Positions 23,226-34,747 of a stretch of DNA of 64,000 bases are shown here, piece by piece. A program made the position numbers and the translations under genes. The first letter of the stretch is position 1, and each line of letters begins with the position of its first letter. Location: contig NC_031502.1 of assembly GCF_000237925.1 (NCBI RefSeq), positions 24,225,794-24,289,793 on the forward strand, in the 5' to 3' direction. The DNA comes from Schistosoma mansoni (lineage: Eukaryota; Platyhelminthes; Trematoda; Strigeidida; Schistosomatidae). A model generated the notes under the pieces. It saw only the letters and a list, made by a program, of their open reading frames with translations, made no database searches and was not told the DNA's origin.

Positions 23226-25780
23226 TGTTAATCACTATAATGATGTCTGCTAAACCCTGTAAAAAACTGCTTAATTTTCATATGTATAAATAACTTTCCC
23301 TCATCGGTTCATAATGTTTTACTCAGCTCAAAAATATTTTGGTGGAGTCTTCCGTTTATTGTTTTCTGAACCGCAACAATGTGGTTAAATCATAAGGTTG
23401 AGGATTTTTAGTTTGGAGTCTTGGTAGTAATGCATCATATTTAAAGTATTTAAATGTGTTAATTTTACAAACTGACTATAAATGATCGTTTCCTCTGTGA
23501 TCTCCACCTGTTCTTGATAAGTTCTGAGATTTATGACAATCTCACTGTATATATATGCGTGAAATACACCTACAGGATATCAATGAGTGTGTGAACAGTC
23601 AGGAACATTGGCTCTACAACTATTGTCAAGATCGATTGAACATGTTTGAGGCCTCATCTAAAGGTTCTTAATGTTCTCCACATCGTGCCAACCAAAACAT
23701 GAGAACCAACGCTTAAAGTCAACATAGGCTGTTCCGGACTTTATTAAAATGTGGAAGAATCTATCGACCAAATTAAATATCGAATGACTGAGCTTGAGTG
23801 GCCCACTGGTTATATCTCACTTGGGAATCCCTCTGGGTTCTCACGAGAATACCTGTATATAATCGACCACTAAAAAGCCCACTTGAATATATCTGCGTGT
23901 TTTTGTGTTGCAAGTGTTTGTGTTCTTTGATGTATTGCCAGTTAATCTAGGTTAAGGTTCGGTTCCAAAAGCTTTCATATGGATGTTCAGAAGTATAAAC
24001 TGACTCACAGACTATCCTTACTAATTTGAGAAACAGAAAAACTCGAGATAAACCTTTCTAAGCACTCATTATAATTCATACTCTTATCAATGCCACAGGA
24101 TAATTATCGATCCTTCCAGACTGCTTCCCTTTTTGACATAACTGTATGTTTAATTAGTTAGTTCCTGTCTGTTTTCTTGAGTTTTCACATTTCGTTTGAA
24201 GGGTTTTACAATTTCGCCCTATGGTCTGTTCGTCTCAGTTATACCATTTTTTGGAACAAAATTTGTGCATTTTACCACAGAATAAATAAAGTTTTATTTA
24301 ATTGCGTTTACTAAGCTAAAATCTACAATTGTTATGAGTCATCGCACTGGACTCTGCTGCATGATATAAAATGAAGCGTATACAGAAATGTTCAGTGCTA
24401 AGAAGTGAACCAATATGTACTCGCTTGTCAATAAAATGTAGGTGTTGGTTAGGTGGTTTTTAAGAAATGTCCATGTCACCGTAGTCCATATAAAGCAGTT
24501 AACATTTTGCCTTTTATACATACACTCCATAAAGTGTATGGTTGTCTACTTATTCTAACTGAAGTCAAAAATTTGTGAGTTCAGACAACTCGTGAAGTTA
24601 CTTCTCAGAAGTCAAAATGTAAAATCAAATCAACGAGACACTTAGAATTAACAAAAATCTTAGACCTTGAAATGCCAGTGCAGCATGAGACGAGCCGAAT
24701 CAAAAAGATACTAACCATATCTTTGACAATGTAAATAGACGGAGACCTGGATTTGAACAAAAGACGTTAGAATCAGTTAGTACTATCTCAAAGTATCATG
24801 AAAACTAGCCTTGCAAAGCCGAGCATTTTGATGTTCTTGGTTTTACGGGCTCTGATTGGTTCACAGTATAAATTCTTGAACTTTATTTAAAGTAGTGCCA
24901 TTTTTAAAGTCATTTAAGAGTTATGACTGTATTCGTCTACGTGTCGTAACAAACAGATGTATACAGTTTTATTTGAGTAAAAGACAAGTAGCGTTTTGTC
25001 ATCGTACTTCAAAACTATATTCTAAAATAAAATAATTTTTTCTTCTGTAGTGCTACCTACTAACTCATTTTGCTCTCAAAAAAATAATTTTAGATTGTTT
25101 CTTGAAACCTGACTTTGAGTTATCAAACATAAATAAGGTACTGCGTGCCATCTGGAGATCTAAACCTAAGTATATACATACTGTTCGAACTAATTATTAC
25201 TCAAGCCTGACAGGAAAATGGTCGTCCGTAATAAAACTAAGTGTAAATATGGTTTCCATAGGTTAACAAATACCATATCAAAGATATCATACTTAGTTTA
25301 ATAGAAATATTCTAGATCTGGCGATTGATCTCAATAACTTTGCACTATCTTATTCTTCTCGCTCACAACTTTTAAAATATCCAGGAAACGAGTACATATC
25401 TAAAAGACTGAAGTGATAAATGAATCAACGTAGCGAGCAGAATAGAAGGTGAATATCTATAAAATCTGTTTTTTGATATCAATCTACAAAGAATATAGAT
25501 GTACTAATAATATTGAGAGTATATAGGTATCAATACCAAGGTTGGAGTTGATAGTTTCAAATAAACCAAACGTTGGGTAGAGAGTTAATAATAAGCAAGT
25601 TTTTGTTACACATCATTCGGATATAACAAAAATATGTCTATGATTAATGCTGGGAGTAGGTTTTTGTTATCAATTTTATCAGATTCGGCTTTAAGAGCAA
25701 TAAGTCTATCCTTGTGGTAGGAAATCATTACTTATTTGCTATCCATGTAAGTATTCCATTGATACACGAAACTGTAATTG
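23226..25780. other. Intergenic, nothing recognised
   Basis: AT-rich, no open frame above about 65 codons and no repeat I could match elsewhere in the window. Confidence 0.4.
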
Positions 25781-25784
25781 CATT

Positions 25785-25925
25785 TTGTCAGTCATCCAGT
25801 CACAACGTAGAACTTCGTATGTACGTACATCAGTTCGAGTTGCCATACCACATTAGCACAGAGATGCAGTTGTCGATTCAAATCCCATAGTGGTAGAGGT
25901 AGTAATAGTATAAGCAATAATCGGA
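25785..25925 (+). repeat. SINE/LINE-tail repeat fragment
   Basis: Shares the CACAACGTAG...CGAGTTGCCATACCACATTAGCA pattern with 12861-12975 and 39386-39480, followed by a box-B-like GATTCAAATCCC (25876-25887). A diverged relative rather than a precise copy. Confidence 0.4.
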
Positions 25926-26001
25926 AAGATTAGGGTTTGAAGATGTTATTGAAGGAGTATAATCCGGTGAAATAAATTTGAAAAGAGAAGTGAAGAATTC
26001 A

Positions 26002-27708
26002 GAAGATTATAATTTGGCAGAACACAGAGAGTGAATGCACTCTCGCCATTGCAAACGATTTTGAGCCATGTCATTCAAGGTCTCTAACTATCTATTGCTA
26101 ATATCTCACAGATCCCAATCAGGTAGTCTACGCGTACCAACATGGCTCAGTCCACTTGTCAATGACTTCATGGATTTGTGCCACGTTTTGGTCTGGCCGC
26201 CCCTAGCTTTCTTCCAACCTACTCTTACGCCATAAAACATTGCACGTTGGGGCAGTCGGTGGTTGGGCATGCGTAACACGTGTCCCAGCCATCTCAACTG
26301 ATGAAGTTTCACTACTTCATCAATCGATTTGCACTTTAAAAATTCTCAGTACATGAGACAGATAGTTCCTACTTTAGGAAGTCTTATGCTCAGTGAAGTA
26401 CAACAGTTTTGTTTTCTCATCCAGGAAATGACGTCTAAAATTCGATCAATGTAAAGGGGGAGATGAAGTCACTTAGCTTCAAAATATGTTGTCAATTTGT
26501 ACAATTGTGCATACAAGTCACCCGTTTAATGTATTTCAGTTAGAAAGCGGATAAAAATTATGGTTGATGGACAATGTTGAATAGTTACAAGCCGGGACGA
26601 AATGACTTACCAATATTCTCTTATTTTCGGTAGACACAATTTTGCAATAACTCTTGCTACGTTGAACTATTGTCCACAATCTACCCAACCAAGATGTAAT
26701 TTTTTTAACAACATAGTCAATATGAAATTTAACCGGTCATTTCATAGCTGTAACAAGTCATGTTAAGTCAACTAAAAAGTTTTGCCTTGAGCTCATATTT
26801 GTTGGTGCCCATCAACATTGACGAAGCTATTCCTCACTAATGACGCCGTGTAGTGTCCTCTCGACCGTAGCTGCTAACTTGACGTGGTGATCGGGATTGC
26901 CTATCGTGATGACCCAACCGAGCTACATTGGCTGGGACATGTGCTCCTGTAGGTTCTACCATGCCAGGCAGGTCGATTGTAGAACGGTAAGTCTAATAGC
27001 AGCAACTCGAGGTCTGAAGGCGATGTCGTACTGCTGACTGTAGACGGGTGTGACAGCAGTAAGGTGTTTCCCTCGGACAACCAGCATCTGCAATGATGCT
27101 GCCTTCTCACAAGGAAGGAAGGGGTTAGGAAACGTCGACCCTAAAAATGTCACGCCTCACTTTGCGTCACTGATTTCCGTCTCCGGCGGTAAGGCCCTTT
27201 GAAGAACGGAGCTAACACGTCAAAAACTTCCCACAGAAAGGCCTTGCGTGACCGGCCTCCAGCAGTTGTTCCTCGGGCTCTGCAGTCACGCTCCAGGGTC
27301 GTTAAGACCAACTTTAATCCAACTTCCTTTTCAGGTCCCTCAAGAAATACCCTTCCACGGTGTGGGCAGCCGGGAAGTGATATTAGCCCTCATACCCCTA
27401 GCAGCATATGAGAACAAGTTGGTTACATTCAAATCCTTCCGACACCTCCCAATAACTCTCTTATCTCCACGACTAACACTTCTCACGTCCTTTTATCACC
27501 TCGCACCGCTACGGCAAACGATTCGAGTACACGGAACGTTGTTCTCGGTCTCCCGAAACCACGCTTTAAACTACATGTAGGGAATTTCAACGTCCGAATA
27601 TTGTGCTAAATAGGACAACATGCTTCATTAGCCAGGACTCTAGAATCTCGCACCATCGATGCATGCCGCGTTGCCGAAACGCGCATACAGGATCCGAGTA
27701 TCGTCATT
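26002..27708. repeat. Right arm of 1,707-bp inverted repeat (partner 11156-12862)
   Basis: Complement of the left arm. Here the LINE C-terminus is on the minus strand (26002-26312) and the LINE 5'/endonuclease part is on the plus strand (about 26814-27708). The flanks differ from those of the left arm: a Penelope-like element begins within 100 bp of the right edge. Confidence 0.9.
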
Positions 27709-27776
27709 TATTTGACCTATCCATCTCTGTTGTTCTTTCCCAATAACTCTTTAAACTGTGTATAATTTGTTACCTA

Positions 27777-28172
27777 TTGTATCTAACTTTAAGTATTCAT
27801 AGATCGTTAAGACTCTGCTTAAATTCAACTCTATTCACCTTCAACGGAACGCTATACAGACAAACAAATGGTGTAGCAATGGGTTCCCCTGTGTCCCCGA
27901 TTGTTGCCAACCTTTTCATGACACACATAGAATCAAAGATTTTCACCAAAGACATTAAACCACGAATTTGGCTTAGATATGTAGATGATACATTTGTAGT
28001 GATAAAAAAGACGCATCTAAGATCATTTTCAAAACGGATAAATACACTTTCATCTCACATCAAATTCGCGAATGAGAATGAACATGGTGAGCTACCTTTC
28101 TTAGATTGTTTAGTGAAAAGAAATATAGATGGAGTTCTAAATTTATCCATCTACTGAACGCCTACACACTCT
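27777..28172 (+). mobile_element. Penelope-like element, reverse transcriptase part (interrupted by LTR element)
   Basis: The frame reads FTFNGTLYRQTNGVAMGSPV then SPIVANLFMTHIES, and IWLRYVDDTFVV with the catalytic YVDD, then GELPFLDCLVKRNIDG: the order and motifs of Penelope RT (finger/palm GVAMGSP, YVDD, LDC). The N-terminal RT half is missing, so the element is 5' truncated near 27780. The frame meets a TGA at 28155, just before the LTR element insertion at 28173, and resumes at 33746 with HSNRYIDFHSTHP-type sequence on the other side. Confidence 0.82.
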
Positions 28173-28529
28173 TGTAGTGGATGTCGAGTCGTGGACGGAC
28201 TATGATCACCACTACTATTCGATTACGTGTCCAAAAACGACTTGGTTCCCTTGATAGCCCGTAAATCAGAAGGCTTTACTAGTCCAGATCAAGTATATTT
28301 ATTGGCGATCTCGTGGTATCGAAATAATACCGAGACGTGTCAAAGAGTACAAGCGAATAAGCAGTACGTGAGCAAGCTCGAACCAAACAAGGCGGATAGC
28401 GGAACAAGAAGTGAAACTGACACAGTTAAACAAATACAGTAAAACAATCTCTGGTACAATTGGTTACAATAATAATAATTGTTTCTGTTATTCCAATCGT
28501 GTTCTTATCGAGACTGGCCGGTCACTACA
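28173..28529 (-). repeat. 3' LTR of the Boudicca-like element
   Basis: 357 bp with TGTAGTG/CACTACA inverted ends, apparently the same sequence as 33389-33745. Preceded on the minus strand by a G-rich tract (28530-28540). Confidence 0.93.
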
Positions 28530-29186
28530 GGAGCCCCCCGCTAGAAAGGGTTTACACTTTCGATACGTAGCGGTTTCGTTCGTGGGACTGATCGCGAAAC
28601 GTGCAATTGTAGGACGAAGGCGTTGGCAGAACAGGAAGTGATCGTTGATCCTCGAGTTGCCACCAAAAGTCTTTGACGTAGAACGGTACCAGAAGGAACG
28701 TACTGTATTAATTGCTTGGATTAGCATGCTACACCAGAGTGGTTTGTATCCAGAATCTGAAGGTTGCGTTCGTAGAGGTCCGGACCAGAAACGCTGCAGA
28801 CGTAGGACGAAACCAGATTGAGCCAAGGAACCAGATGCGACCAGGATAACCATGTTCGGGACCAAATGTATATCATACGTATTTGGAGTCAGAGAGATCG
28901 ACTGAGTGCGTTGACTATAGCGTGGGTGATCAGGCCAGCTTTCGCCAAGATTGACTAAAGTCGACGATACCAGAACAGCGATGGTCAGAGGCGTAGGCTC
29001 GGGGTAAACAAAAAAACATGAAAGAAAAAGAGAAAAGTGTAGCTTTCGTGTAGTATAGGGGTAGATTCCTACACTGTATCCGTAGTTGGTTATGAGGTTA
29101 GTCGAGAAAGCGTACGGGTAAGCGTACTCGGCGACCAGAACGTGAGACGGTAGTCTCGTTCGAACCTCGTGAGCCTGCAATCTCAT
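28488..29186 (-). CDS. Possible third ORF at the 3' end of the LTR element
   Basis: 232 codons in a different frame, overlapping the end of pol by 89 bp and running 42 bp into the 3' LTR. It has one hydrophobic stretch ([11 protein letters not shown], then [15 protein letters not shown], around residues 48-80) but no clear signal peptide, Cys pattern or glycosylation cluster. Boudicca was described with an additional 3' frame proposed to be envelope-like. Whether this frame is translated is unknown; it may simply be an open stretch in a GC-balanced region. Confidence 0.35.
   Translation of the reverse strand: MRLQAHEVRTRLPSHVLVAEYAYPYAFSTNLITNYGYSVGIYPYTTRKLHFSLFLSCFFVYPEPTPLTIAVLVSSTLVNLGESWPDHPRYSQRTQSISLTPNTYDIHLVPNMVILVASGSLAQSGFVLRLQRFWSGPLRTQPSDSGYKPLWCSMLIQAINTVRSFWYRSTSKTFGGNSRINDHFLFCQRLRPTIARFAISPTNETATYRKCKPFLAGGSCSDRPVSIRTRLE
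28530..28540 (-). promoter_or_regulatory. Polypurine-tract-like sequence
   Basis: Minus strand CGGGGGGCTCC abuts the 3' LTR. It is the expected position for plus-strand priming, though two pyrimidine pairs interrupt it. Confidence 0.4.
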
Positions 29187-32100
29187 CCGCAGTCAAGGGC
29201 GGTGTGGTCTGCAGGTCTGGACGTGAGACGGAAGTCTCGTCCGTAGACAGGGCAGATGACACGTGCTGTTGACTGGGACGTGAGAATGTGGTCTCAGGTG
29301 CATCTAGCGTGGGATCCGAAGTAGATGTAGAGATCCCGCTAGAAGCTCTGATGGGTCTAACATTGGGTCTCGGCTTATCAGGTATAGCACTGTCATCGAC
29401 GTGTGCTGGCTTGAGACGATCAATGCTGACTGTATCGATGCGGCCACGTCGATCAACCTTGAAGGTCTTTTCGTGACGGGAAATCACGTGAAAAGGGCCC
29501 TCGTAAGGCTGTTGTAGAGGTTTGCGTACCGAATCTACTTGTATGAAAACATGTGAACAGGTAGATAACTCTCGAGGGAGAGCGACCTGTCGATGTTGTA
29601 TACGAGTTGACACCGGAGTCAGTGTTCGCATGAATGCAGACAGTCGTTGGACGTAGTCTGATTCGCCGAACTTAGTGCTGCTCCGTGGTGTGAAAAATTC
29701 CCCAGGCAGACGCAATGTCGTGCCGTAAACAAGTTCAGCGGCGGAACATTGAATATCTGCCTTTAAACTCGTTCTGATTCCCAGGAGGACGAGCGGAAGG
29801 GTTTCGTACCAATTGTTGTTTTCGTGTGCTCGAAGAGCACTTTTAAGTTGGCGATGAAACCGCTCAACTAAACCGTTTGATGCTGAATGGTAGGCGGTAG
29901 TGCGTATGCGTTCCGTACCAAGCAGCCGTGTTAGTGAGGAGAATAATGCGGACTCAAATTGTTGTCCTCGGTCAGTCGTGACAGTCGAGGGACAACAGTA
30001 CATAGCTATCCATCGTTCTACGAAGCGGTGAGCGACTGTCTCCGCCGTAATAGACGTGATGGGAATAGCTTCGGGCCATCTTGTGAAACGATCAATGCAT
30101 GTGAGTATGTGATCATACCCGTGCGATGGTGGTAATGGTCCTACAATGTCTATGTGAACGTGATCGAAGCGAGCATCAGGCGTAGCGAAAGTGCCAATAG
30201 GGGCAGCTACGTGCCTGTGCACTTTTGATCGTTGACATTGCAAGCATTGCTTTACCCACATACGGACATCTTTATTCATTGACGGCCAGACGTATCGTGC
30301 AGCTATGAGGCGTAGGGTGGCTGCGATACCAGGATGAGATAGACCATGAAGGGCATCAAAGACGAGACGGCGATAAGCGGAGGGTACGATGGGTCGAGGG
30401 AGGCCCGTAGAAGTATCGCATAGGATAGTACCTGAGCTAGTAGCTAGGGGTACTTCCCGGCACTGAAGGGACGTAGACTGTTGTGCTTCCGTGCATGAAG
30501 TATCGTTTGCTTGGGCGGCGGCTATAGCAGGTAGGTCAAGCATTGGCAAAGTAACTGCATTAAGTTGGATACGTGATAAAGCATCAGCAACACAGTTCGA
30601 CTCGCCTTTGACGTGACGAAGGTCTGTCGTGAACTGGGAGATATAGTCCAAATGTCTGCACTCTCGTGGTGAGTAGCGGTCAGACTTGGTATGCAGAGCA
30701 TACGTTAAGGGCTTATGGTCGGTGAATAAGATGAACTTACGACCTTCTACAGCGTGCCGGAAATGTTTGATGGCGCAGTAGGCTGCTAGCAGTTCGCGAC
30801 CAAAAGCGCTATATCTCGTCTCCGTGGGAGTGAGGCGTCGTGAGAAAAATTCGAGGGGCTGCCAACTACCGGAGATATTCTGTTGCATAACGGCTCCTAT
30901 GGCGAAATCCGATGCATCAACCGCTATACTAAGCGTGGCTGATGGGTCAGGATGCACGAGAAGTGTGGCTTGAGCTAGGGCCGTTTTGATATCTGAAAAT
31001 GCAGTACGTGCGGCGTCGTTCCATTCCAGTTTGCGTGGATTACCGCGAAGTAAATCGGTTAACGGTCGTAACTGTTCTGCCGCGTGCGAAATGAAGCGTC
31101 GGTAGAAGTTGACCAAACCGAGAAATGCCTTCAGTTCCTTGAGTGTGGACGGTACAGTGTACTCCATTATAGTACGTACTTTATCCTCACAAGGTAAAAT
31201 ACCCTCATGCTTAATAACATGACCTAAGAATTCTATTTCCTTCTTCCCGAGTTCACACTTGTCGGGGTTGACTATTATTCCATTATCCGAAAGGCGCTGG
31301 AATAGTAGCGTCATGTGTTGATAATGTTCATCTACGTTTGATGCGATTAGCAGGTCATCAATATAGACGTGAACAAAATCTAGGTCTCGTACAATGCTAT
31401 CGATAAACCTTTGGAAAGTTTGAGCAGCATTCCGTAATCCAAATGGCATTCGTAGGAACTCAAATAAACCGAAAGGAGTCGTGATAGCAGTTTTCTCTAT
31501 ATCTTCAAGAGCGACTGGGATCTGGTGATATGCTCGTACCAGATCGATCTTGGAAAAAATTGTCGTGCCCTTGAGTGATGCCGTGATGTCATGTATGTGG
31601 GGGATGGGATAGCTATCGAAACGTGTAGCTGTGTTTAACGCTCGGTAGTCTCCGCATGGTCTCCAACTAACCCCATCCTTTTTTCGAACCATGTGGAGAG
31701 GTGAGGCCCAAGGACTGTGAGAAGGACGAATAATACCAGTAGCTAGTAAATTGTCAAACTCACGTTTAGCGAAAGCTAATTTGTCCGGTGCCAGTCGGCG
31801 AGGTCTTGCCGTGACTGGTGGTCCGCGGGTGACTATGTGGTGTACCACACGATTGGTCACCGATGGAGTCTCCTCGAGAGGTTTAGTTAATTTGGGGAAT
31901 TTCTGAAATAAAACGTGGAATAAATCGTCACGCGAATGAAATACACCTGTGATTCGGTACGCGTTTGTGTGGGCTTTAGAGCCCATAAAGTTGCTGTTCG
32001 ACGAAGTATCAATTAGCTGCAGCCTACGTGAATCGACTAGCAATTCATAGTGCTGTAGGAAATCGATACCGAGTATAGCTGTGGGAACATCGGCAATGAT

Positions 32101-32202
32101 GAACGTCCACAGATACTGTCGTCGGTTGCTCAGGTTGACCGTAAGTTGTCGTGTACCATAGGTGGGAATGACTGAGCCATTTGCAGCGCGTAGTCGAAGC
32201 AT
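29098..32202 (-). CDS. pol: Pol polyprotein: RT, RNase H, integrase (main open frame)
   Basis: 1,034 codons from a Met inside the protease region. RT: residues about 130-300 with catalytic D220 ([12 protein letters not shown]) and the YIDD box at 280-283. RNase H: D429 ([13 protein letters not shown]), E470, D495 (FTDHKPLTY) and D540 (CVADALSR) all present. Integrase: zinc-binding H619, H623, C653, C656 and catalytic D685 ([11 protein letters not shown]), D744 (TTDRGQQFE) and E780 ([11 protein letters not shown]), the D-59-D-35-E spacing; then a [14 protein letters not shown]-terminal domain. The tail (about 935-1034) has Ser/Thr-rich repeats of an ETTVSR-like unit. All catalytic residues are intact, so only the protease stop at 32245 seems to block a full Pol. 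The domain order is that of Ty3/gypsy elements. Expression depends on gag-pol frameshifting. Confidence 0.93.
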   Translation of the reverse strand: MLRLRAANGSVIPTYGTRQLTVNLSNRRQYLWTFIIADVPTAILGIDFLQHYELLVDSRRLQLIDTSSNSNFMGSKAHTNAYRITGVFHSRDDLFHVLFQKFPKLTKPLEETPSVTNRVVHHIVTRGPPVTARPRRLAPDKLAFAKREFDNLLATGIIRPSHSPWASPLHMVRKKDGVSWRPCGDYRALNTATRFDSYPIPHIHDITASLKGTTIFSKIDLVRAYHQIPVALEDIEKTAITTPFGLFEFLRMPFGLRNAAQTFQRFIDSIVRDLDFVHVYIDDLLIASNVDEHYQHMTLLFQRLSDNGIIVNPDKCELGKKEIEFLGHVIKHEGILPCEDKVRTIMEYTVPSTLKELKAFLGLVNFYRRFISHAAEQLRPLTDLLRGNPRKLEWNDAARTAFSDIKTALAQATLLVHPDPSATLSIAVDASDFAIGAVMQQNISGSWQPLEFFSRRLTPTETRYSAFGRELLAAYCAIKHFRHAVEGRKFILFTDHKPLTYALHTKSDRYSPRECRHLDYISQFTTDLRHVKGESNCVADALSRIQLNAVTLPMLDLPAIAAAQANDTSCTEAQQSTSLQCREVPLATSSGTILCDTSTGLPRPIVPSAYRRLVFDALHGLSHPGIAATLRLIAARYVWPSMNKDVRMWVKQCLQCQRSKVHRHVAAPIGTFATPDARFDHVHIDIVGPLPPSHGYDHILTCIDRFTRWPEAIPITSITAETVAHRFVERWIAMYCCPSTVTTDRGQQFESALFSSLTRLLGTERIRTTAYHSASNGLVERFHRQLKSALRAHENNNWYETLPLVLLGIRTSLKADIQCSAAELVYGTTLRLPGEFFTPRSSTKFGESDYVQRLSAFMRTLTPVSTRIQHRQVALPRELSTCSHVFIQVDSVRKPLQQPYEGPFHVISRHEKTFKVDRRGRIDTVSIDRLKPAHVDDSAIPDKPRPNVRPIRASSGISTSTSDPTLDAPETTFSRPSQQHVSSALSTDETSVSRPDLQTTPPLTADEIAGSRGSNETTVSRSGRRVRLPVRFLD

Positions 32203-32244
32203 AGTGGCTTGAGACTTACTGTTACCGATAGGTACGACAGAAAC

Positions 32245-32439
32245 TTAGGCACCCGTATCCACAAGGTACCTAGCGTTGGTGCGATAATCGTGCACGTAAA
32301 ATAAACGGCCAACCTGAGGTGAAGTGCCGGCGAGTACGGCCGCATTTACTCGCCGGCTGAGGAGTTTCCCGCCTTGTATGAGCAGGGAGCTCGACAATGA
32401 CGGGCACCGGCTCCGAAAGCACGGTGAAACCAGCACCAA
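32245..32439 (-). pseudogene. Protease start of Pol, interrupted by a stop
   Basis: Same frame as the RT/integrase frame downstream. After VGRLFYVHDY comes RYLVDTGA with the aspartic protease catalytic DTGA, and the next codon is TAA (32245-32247). The homologous relic at 46545-46808 has GAA (Glu) at this place, so this is a single-base nonsense change. Sequence beyond the stop continues as protease. It separates the catalytic DTG from the rest of Pol. Sequencing error is the alternative. Confidence 0.75.
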
Positions 32440-33212
32440 CCTGGACTCGCTTCCGAAACCGCCTTCTGGCGTGGCTTGGAAGATGCCCGCTTGGGGCGAG
32501 TCGTTACGGCCTTACGAGATTGTGACCTGGGTCGGGGGACGTAAGGGGCTGGCGCATTTGCGCGGTCTCGGAAACTGAGACGAGTATGGATACATCTGTC
32601 CCTATCCCCATGAGCCGGAGGTCGTCTAGCATCGAGATCAACGTTAGAACGGGAAGTACTAGCAACCAAATAGTCGTCTTTGGTGTTAACTCGTGCTAGA
32701 ATCTTATCTGCTATGAGGGCCACCTTGTTGAGCGGGGTGTCCTCGAGCAGAGCCGTAAGGGTTGGCTGGATACTGACTGGTAAGGCTTCGAGCCACAACT
32801 CTTTGACTATCTCAGAGTCAGCTGTCATGTTTCCTGCAAGGGATTGCAGGCGCGTGAGGTGGTGGCTCGGCTTAGCATCACCCATAGGGTGACGTGCTAA
32901 TAGTGTCCTCAATCGTTCCTCTCTTGATGGGAGGAAATGTCGAAGGATGGCATCCTTAAGACGGCCATAAACGTTTGGAACGTTCGGATTGAGGACAACC
33001 TCATGGACAGCGGTTAGGTGATCCCCGGGCAATGATTCCAAAGCGTAGGCGTACTTCTGCCTTTGATTGGTTATGCGGCGGATCTCAAATTGAGATTCCA
33101 GTGCCGCGAACCAGACTTCTGGATCATGAGGGATGAAAGGAACCGGTCGAAAACTGATAACCTGTATCTCGGAGTCTATCATATTTATGTTATTCTTATC
33201 GTTATCTACCAT
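32346..33212 (-). CDS. gag: Gag of the Boudicca-like element
   Basis: 288 codons from MVDNDKNNINMIDSEIQV. The capsid part (residues about 20-170) contains PHDPEVWFAALESQFEIR, a LESLPGDHL block and LRTLLARHPMGDAKPSHHL, typical of CsRn1-clade Gag. A basic Arg/Ser-rich region (about 200-250) is followed by the unusual zinc box C260-x2-H263-x9-C273-x3-C277 (CWFHRAFGAGARHCRAPC). This CHCC spacing distinguishes the CsRn1/Kabuki/Boudicca group from the common CCHC knuckle. The frame looks undamaged. The downstream protease frame overlaps the gag end and is offset by -1, so Pol is probably made by ribosomal frameshifting. Expected role: nucleocapsid formation and RNA packaging in cytoplasmic particles. 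Confidence 0.88.
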   Translation of the reverse strand: MVDNDKNNINMIDSEIQVISFRPVPFIPHDPEVWFAALESQFEIRRITNQRQKYAYALESLPGDHLTAVHEVVLNPNVPNVYGRLKDAILRHFLPSREERLRTLLARHPMGDAKPSHHLTRLQSLAGNMTADSEIVKELWLEALPVSIQPTLTALLEDTPLNKVALIADKILARVNTKDDYLVASTSRSNVDLDARRPPAHGDRDRCIHTRLSFRDRANAPAPYVPRPRSQSRKAVTTRPKRASSKPRQKAVSEASPGWCWFHRAFGAGARHCRAPCSYKAGNSSAGE

Positions 33213-33370
33213 ATTAAGTTGCCAAAATATTATATATTGAAAAATATCAATACGAATATATGCAACAGATGTGGATAGATAAATAGACTCACCGGATTGA
33301 TCTGGTTTGGAGAATTGGCCAAGTTTGACTTGTGCTCGATGGATTGGGTTACCAGCTGTATTGCGTGTTC

Positions 33371-33386
33371 CAAATACGGCTCACCA
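33371..33386 (-). promoter_or_regulatory. Primer-binding site candidate
   Basis: Two bases inside the 5' LTR the minus strand reads TGGTGAGCCGTATTTG. The first six bases fit a tRNA-Trp primer, which CsRn1-type elements use; the rest does not clearly match the tRNA-Trp 3' end I know, so the primer identity is tentative. Confidence 0.45.
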
Positions 33387-33388
33387 GT

Positions 33389-33745
33389 TGTAGTGGATGT
33401 CGAGTCGTGGACGGACTATGATCACCACTACTATTCGATTACGTGTCCAAAAACGACTTGGTTCCCTTGATAGCCCGTAAATCAGAAGGCTTTACTAGTC
33501 CAGATCAAGTATATTTATTGGCGATCTCGTGGTATCGAAATAATACCGAGACGTGTCAAAGAGTACAAGCGAATAAGCAGTACGTGAGCAAGCTCGAACC
33601 AAACAAGGCGGATAGCGGAACAAGAAGTGAAACTGACACAGTTAAACAAATACAGTAAAACAATCTCTGGTACAATTGGTTACAATAATAATAATTGTTT
33701 CTGTTATTCCAATCGTGTTCTTATCGAGACTGGCCGGTCACTACA
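33389..33745 (-). repeat. 5' LTR of the Boudicca-like element
   Basis: 357 bp, same ends as the 3' LTR. The target duplication CTCT follows at 33746-33749. Transcription of the element should start within this LTR; no TATA box was assigned. Confidence 0.93.
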
Positions 33746-34489
33746 CTCTAATCGTTACATCGACTTCCATTCAACACATCCTTTCAGTGCTAAAATCTCG
33801 TTAGCTTTAAATCTTTTTAGAAGAGCCAACAAGATCATCACTTCAGAAGAGGACAAACTAAAAGAACAAAAGAATATAATTAGCATCTGACAATTTAATA
33901 ATTTTCCTATGAAGATTATTAGTATATTAAAACAAGACAGCTCAGTATGTAATAATAATAATTCGAATGAAATGCCATGGATTGGTACTGCAGTTTTACC
34001 ATACCGTCATGGCACAACTGAAGAACTCCAAAGGATCTTAAGACAACACAGAATTAAAGTATATTACAAAACAACGAACACATTTCGAAATACTTTAGTT
34101 CAATTAAAAGAAAAAATACCATTCATGTCTACACAGAACTGCGTCTACAAATTAGGTTGTGTCGATTGTGATGCCTTCTATATTGGAGAGTCATCTCGCG
34201 AAATCTTGAATCGCGCTAAAGAACATATTAGGTAGACAAAGAAACCTCCTAATAATCCTGTAGAACTAGATAGACTTCAAATTAAATCAGCAATAGCAGT
34301 TCACGCCATTTTCAACAATCATCAAATTGATTTCAAAAATATCAAAATACTACAGAAAGGTTTTTCCAATTACAAAGAAAGAAGAGTAGCTGAAGCTTTC
34401 CATATAATGCTTAATCCCACTGCGCTCAATAGAAAGGAAGGCCTTACCATACATCCTACTTGGACTATCTATCCTAATCAACCAGTCTG
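33746..34489 (+). mobile_element. Penelope-like element, 3' part with GIY-YIG endonuclease
   Basis: Continues the RT thumb after the LTR insertion (RYIDFHSTHPFSAKISLALN, FRRANKIITSEED). A frameshift or stop near 33888 separates it from the next frame (33909-34235), which has WIGTAVLPYRHGTTEELQRI and the endonuclease motif CVYKLGCVDCDAFYIGESSR with NRAKEHIR. After a TAG at 34233 the frame goes on with IAVHAIFNNHQIDF, VAEAFHIMLNPTALNRKEG and ends near 34489. YKL...FYIG is the GIY-YIG nuclease of Penelope elements. Several stops make it inactive. Confidence 0.82.
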
Positions 34490-34747
34490 ATATTATTTAC
34501 AATTTCACACCATTACGTTACAAATTAAACTATATCCTTTGTCATTATGAAGGTCACACATTTTTTCATCATTAACAGTGCACACATACACACAAAATTA
34601 CATACATGTCACTTATTAATCACCTTGACCGAAATGAAATGACGTGACATTGATTTATTCAGACCTGTTTTTGATCGATCAACCAATAGTGGTGTTGTCC
34701 GTTGTACTATTTAAACTTGGATTAATGTTAATTTGGTTATTTATTCT

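Larger units (their letters stand above)
28173..33745 (-). mobile_element. CsRn1-clade Ty3/gypsy LTR retrotransposon (Boudicca-like), nearly intact
   Basis: A 5,573-bp element on the minus strand: LTR (33389-33745), primer site, gag, protease-RT-RNase H-integrase, a possible third frame, PPT-like tract, LTR (28173-28529). The LTRs are both 357 bp and I saw no difference between them. They start TGTAGTG and end CACTACA. The flanking 4-bp repeat CTCT (28169-28172 and 33746-33749) is a target-site duplication. It interrupts a Penelope-like element. The Gag CHCC box and three-frame layout match the CsRn1/Kabuki/Boudicca clade. Matching LTRs point to a recent insertion; a nonsense codon in protease is the only clear lesion seen. 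Confidence 0.92.
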
